Below are positions 62,293 to 64,000 of a DNA stretch of 64,000 bases, one piece after another; the stretch's first letter is position 1; each line of letters starts with the position of its first letter. The translations under genes and the position numbers were made by a program. The notes beneath the pieces were generated by a model. It saw nothing but the letters and a program-made list of their open reading frames with translations. It did not search any database and had not been told where the DNA came from. Origin of the DNA: Datnioides undecimradiatus (lineage: Eukaryota > Chordata > Actinopteri > Lobotiformes > Datnioididae); the NCBI GenBank assembly GCA_008933995.1, contig WARS01000010.1:6489001-6553000 (forward strand). The letters are read 5' to 3'.

Positions 62293-63593
62293 ATAAATGC
62301 TTGAAAAGTGCCCTCTTGGATGCCCCTGTGGTTGAAAAGACATGCTAAAAATGGCTGATTCACCATAAATACATCACGACTTTCTGCACATTTTAGCCAC
62401 ACCACATGAAGCTGGTGCCCAGTCTTAGCCTGCTGTAACATACCAGAGATCAATAACGTATTAGCTACATGTTATATTAAAATTAAATTAAAGCAGGCGT
62501 CTGACTTTTGGCATTTCCTTTTTATATAAGTAATGGGTTCACAGATATATCTGTTGTGTCAACTGCTAGCTAGGTGAGAGACTCACACTAAAGTTAAAAC
62601 CAAATTTACTTAGTGCTGTTCAGTCTTTAACTGAAAGATCTCTTTTGATGAACTGACATGTTAATTCAGTGTGTTAATCCGCATGCATTAAACAAATGAG
62701 GCAGTAGCTAAATTAAACCATGGTGAGGAGTAAAAACCTAGTGACTGCTAAAGCTAATAAGATAGGCGGAGGAGCAGTCACAGCTAAATAAGCTTTTGAT
62801 TCTTTTACATGACTTGATGTGCTTAAGACTACTTTAAATCATGTGTTTACATCTATGAATATTAATGTTAGACTGGTGTCAGACCTATCCAAACAATGCT
62901 AATGTTACATTTAATACCTATGGACTGTTATGTCATGTCATGTTGATTCTTTGGTGTGTTACTGGTAAAGTGATCATCCTTAAAAGGTAGCAGGTTAGGG
63001 CACAATGTGTTGTGTTTTGCTGTAATATTGTGTGCAGGAGTGTGGTTTTAGCAAAGATTAAGGAAATGAAATGGCCTTCTGCACTTCACTGCTGCACTGA
63101 GTAGCTGTTTGCACATTTCCGGTCTCACTGTTACAAACAAGCCTCATCCTTGTCCTCTGACCTGTTTCACCAACAAGGCACTGTTGGCATGGCGACTGTT
63201 CTCAGCAGGATATGTTTTGTTTATCTCACAATTGTTAATACACTCACTAGACATTGTGCACAAAAAACCCCAGAGGGATAGATATTGAAATTGACCCAGC
63301 TGGAAATGTGTGAAAGTGTTTAGTCAAATAGTAAATGAACCTCTCGACTGTCTGCATCCGTAATAATTTTAGCACTTCTAAAGGTGATTTACTGTCTGGC
63401 AGAACAAGTTGTTTGCAGCAATGTGAGGGTGTAAGTAATAGATAGTGAATATGGTTTGAATAGTAATTGTCATCTCACCCACTCCAGGCCACTTCATGTT
63501 CATATTAAAGAATAGCAGCAGTCTCTATCCAAGGGCTGTTCTCAGAGGACCTTGGTTCACACAATCGGCCTCTGGGTGCACCATGACCTTCTG
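52878..63593 (+). CDS. MALRD1: MAM and LDL-receptor class A domain protein, 5' part (8 exons; continues off the right edge)
   Basis: Secreted or apical gut-type protein; mammalian MALRD1 (Diet1) influences bile-acid feedback through intestinal FGF15/19. Exons: 52878-53055, 54408-54539, 54656-54744, 54835-54999, 57019-57115, 59989-60123, 61112-61264, 63488-63593; 351 codons plus 2 nt, phases closing. A signal peptide spans 1-24 ([18 protein letters not shown]). LDLa 1 is 26-60 (GDGSDEEDC), MAM 1 about 64-216 (CDFEEGFCD to [11 protein letters not shown]), LDLa 2 about 230-265 ([15 protein letters not shown]), and MAM 2 starts near 268 ([10 protein letters not shown] ... [12 protein letters not shown]). 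The ATG was chosen because the signal peptide begins there, although the frame stays open for 53 codons upstream. The closest alternative is MAMDC4 (endotubin), which has the same LDLa-MAM-LDLa-MAM order; the GHFMFI-KNSSS segment favours MALRD1. LDLa 1 has a seventh cysteine (C43). Confidence 0.78.
53056..54407 (+). other. MALRD1 intron 1
   Basis: Donor gtgagt at 53056; acceptor ag at 54406-54407. A short (AAAT)n run occurs at 53941-53961. Nothing else recognised. Confidence 0.7.
56297..56341. repeat. (TG)22 microsatellite
   Basis: Uninterrupted TG run in a MALRD1 intron, immediately before the interspersed repeat starting near 56343. Confidence 0.97.
56343..56890 (+). repeat. Teleost interspersed repeat, second copy
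   Basis: Words such as cctactgactttggtcctct, acgaccaaatacctgcaaaa and gctggcatttagctcaaagc follow the order of the same percomorph repeat family seen at 51745-52150. Diverged, with no coding capacity. Confidence 0.55.
57116..59988 (+). other. MALRD1 intron (2.9 kb)
   Basis: Donor gtactg at 57116; acceptor tatag at 59984-59988. No gene, RNA or recognised repeat inside. Confidence 0.65.
61265..63487 (+). other. MALRD1 intron (2.2 kb)
   Basis: Splits MAM 2. Contains the (AT)n(GT)n microsatellite at 62237-62293. Nothing else recognised. Confidence 0.65.
62237..62293. repeat. Compound (AT)n(GT)n microsatellite
   Basis: AT dinucleotides followed by a GT run ending in GCGCGCGTGT. A classic compound microsatellite. 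Confidence 0.95.
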
Positions 63594-64000
63594 GTGAGAG
63601 CCACACACTAGCTTCCTTCTCCACTCTATAAAATTGTTTGGCATGACCTCTTATCAAAACTAGAATCTGCAGACCCACCTACAATTTCTGACTTTTTCCA
63701 TTTGCTCCTCTTGTGTCTCTTCCTCTGTGTTTTCCTGGGTCCTTTTCTTTTCTTCCAGCCATCATTTCACCTGTCTCAGCCCTGCACTCTCAGCATCTCT
63801 ATTATTTCTCAGTCAAGCACAGTGAGAAGATACGCATCTGAATCTGTCATGTTTTGAAAGTTTTATGGACCGTAAAGGTTTATGTCAAATGACAGATTTT
63901 ATTTTTTCTCTGAGTGATTGGAGAGGCATTCTTGGCACAAAAAATGCTAGAGGTGTATAAATTTCATTTTCTTTTGCAGAGTAGTCAAAAGGCCTCATGT
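63594..64000 (+). other. Start of the next MALRD1 intron
   Basis: Follows the donor gtgaga at 63594. I find no further MAM-2 coding exon before the window ends. Confidence 0.6.

Overview
The window is vertebrate nuclear DNA from a ray-finned fish, most likely a percomorph teleost. The evidence is intron-split genes with GT-AG (and two GC-AG) junctions, several very short introns of about 80-100 bp next to kilobase ones, CA/CT microsatellites, AT-rich intergenic DNA, and copies of interspersed repeats that I recognise as common in percomorph genomes. There is no bacterial, plasmid, phage or CRISPR signal.

Layout. (1) Positions 1-18833, minus strand: the 5' two-thirds of ESYT2 (extended synaptotagmin 2). 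Thirteen coding exons (492 codons) run from the start codon into the C2B domain; the rest lies off the left edge. (2) Positions 18834-19767: a head-to-head promoter interval with an RFX X-box-like site and NRF1- and YY1-like sites. (3) Positions 19768-28231, plus: a complete 23-exon DYNC2I1/WDR60 gene (1056 aa), the intermediate chain of the dynein-2 motor of intraflagellar transport. (4) About 29130-36199, plus: a WD-repeat gene best matched to WDR97 (20 coding exons, 1279 aa), with two tandem X-boxes upstream. (5) Positions 39350-37256, minus: an LRRC14-family leucine-rich-repeat gene (3 exons, 568 aa), convergent with WDR97. (6) Positions 39351-52877: a 13.5 kb gene-poor interval with decayed repeat and retroelement fragments. 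(7) From 52878 to the right edge, plus: the 5' part of a secreted or apical MAM/LDL-receptor-A protein, most likely MALRD1 (8 exons, 351 codons), with kilobase-scale introns.

How the genes relate. ESYT2 and WDR60 are divergent neighbours in human 7q36 as well, so this pair is ancestral. WDR97 and LRRC14 are, from memory, both in human 8q24.3, so their adjacency to WDR60 joins two human syntenic blocks. WDR60 is a ciliary gene and both WD-repeat genes carry RFX-type X-boxes, so the centre of the window looks like a small tandem cluster under a ciliary transcription programme. This is inference from motifs and has not been tested. All five gene models were built by hand by joining ORF pieces at splice sites; in every case the phases close exactly. 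No clearly new system was found. The most unusual sequence objects are a perfect 48-bp inverted repeat in an ESYT2 intron, the tandem X-boxes, and a CT microsatellite serving as a 3' splice-site tract.
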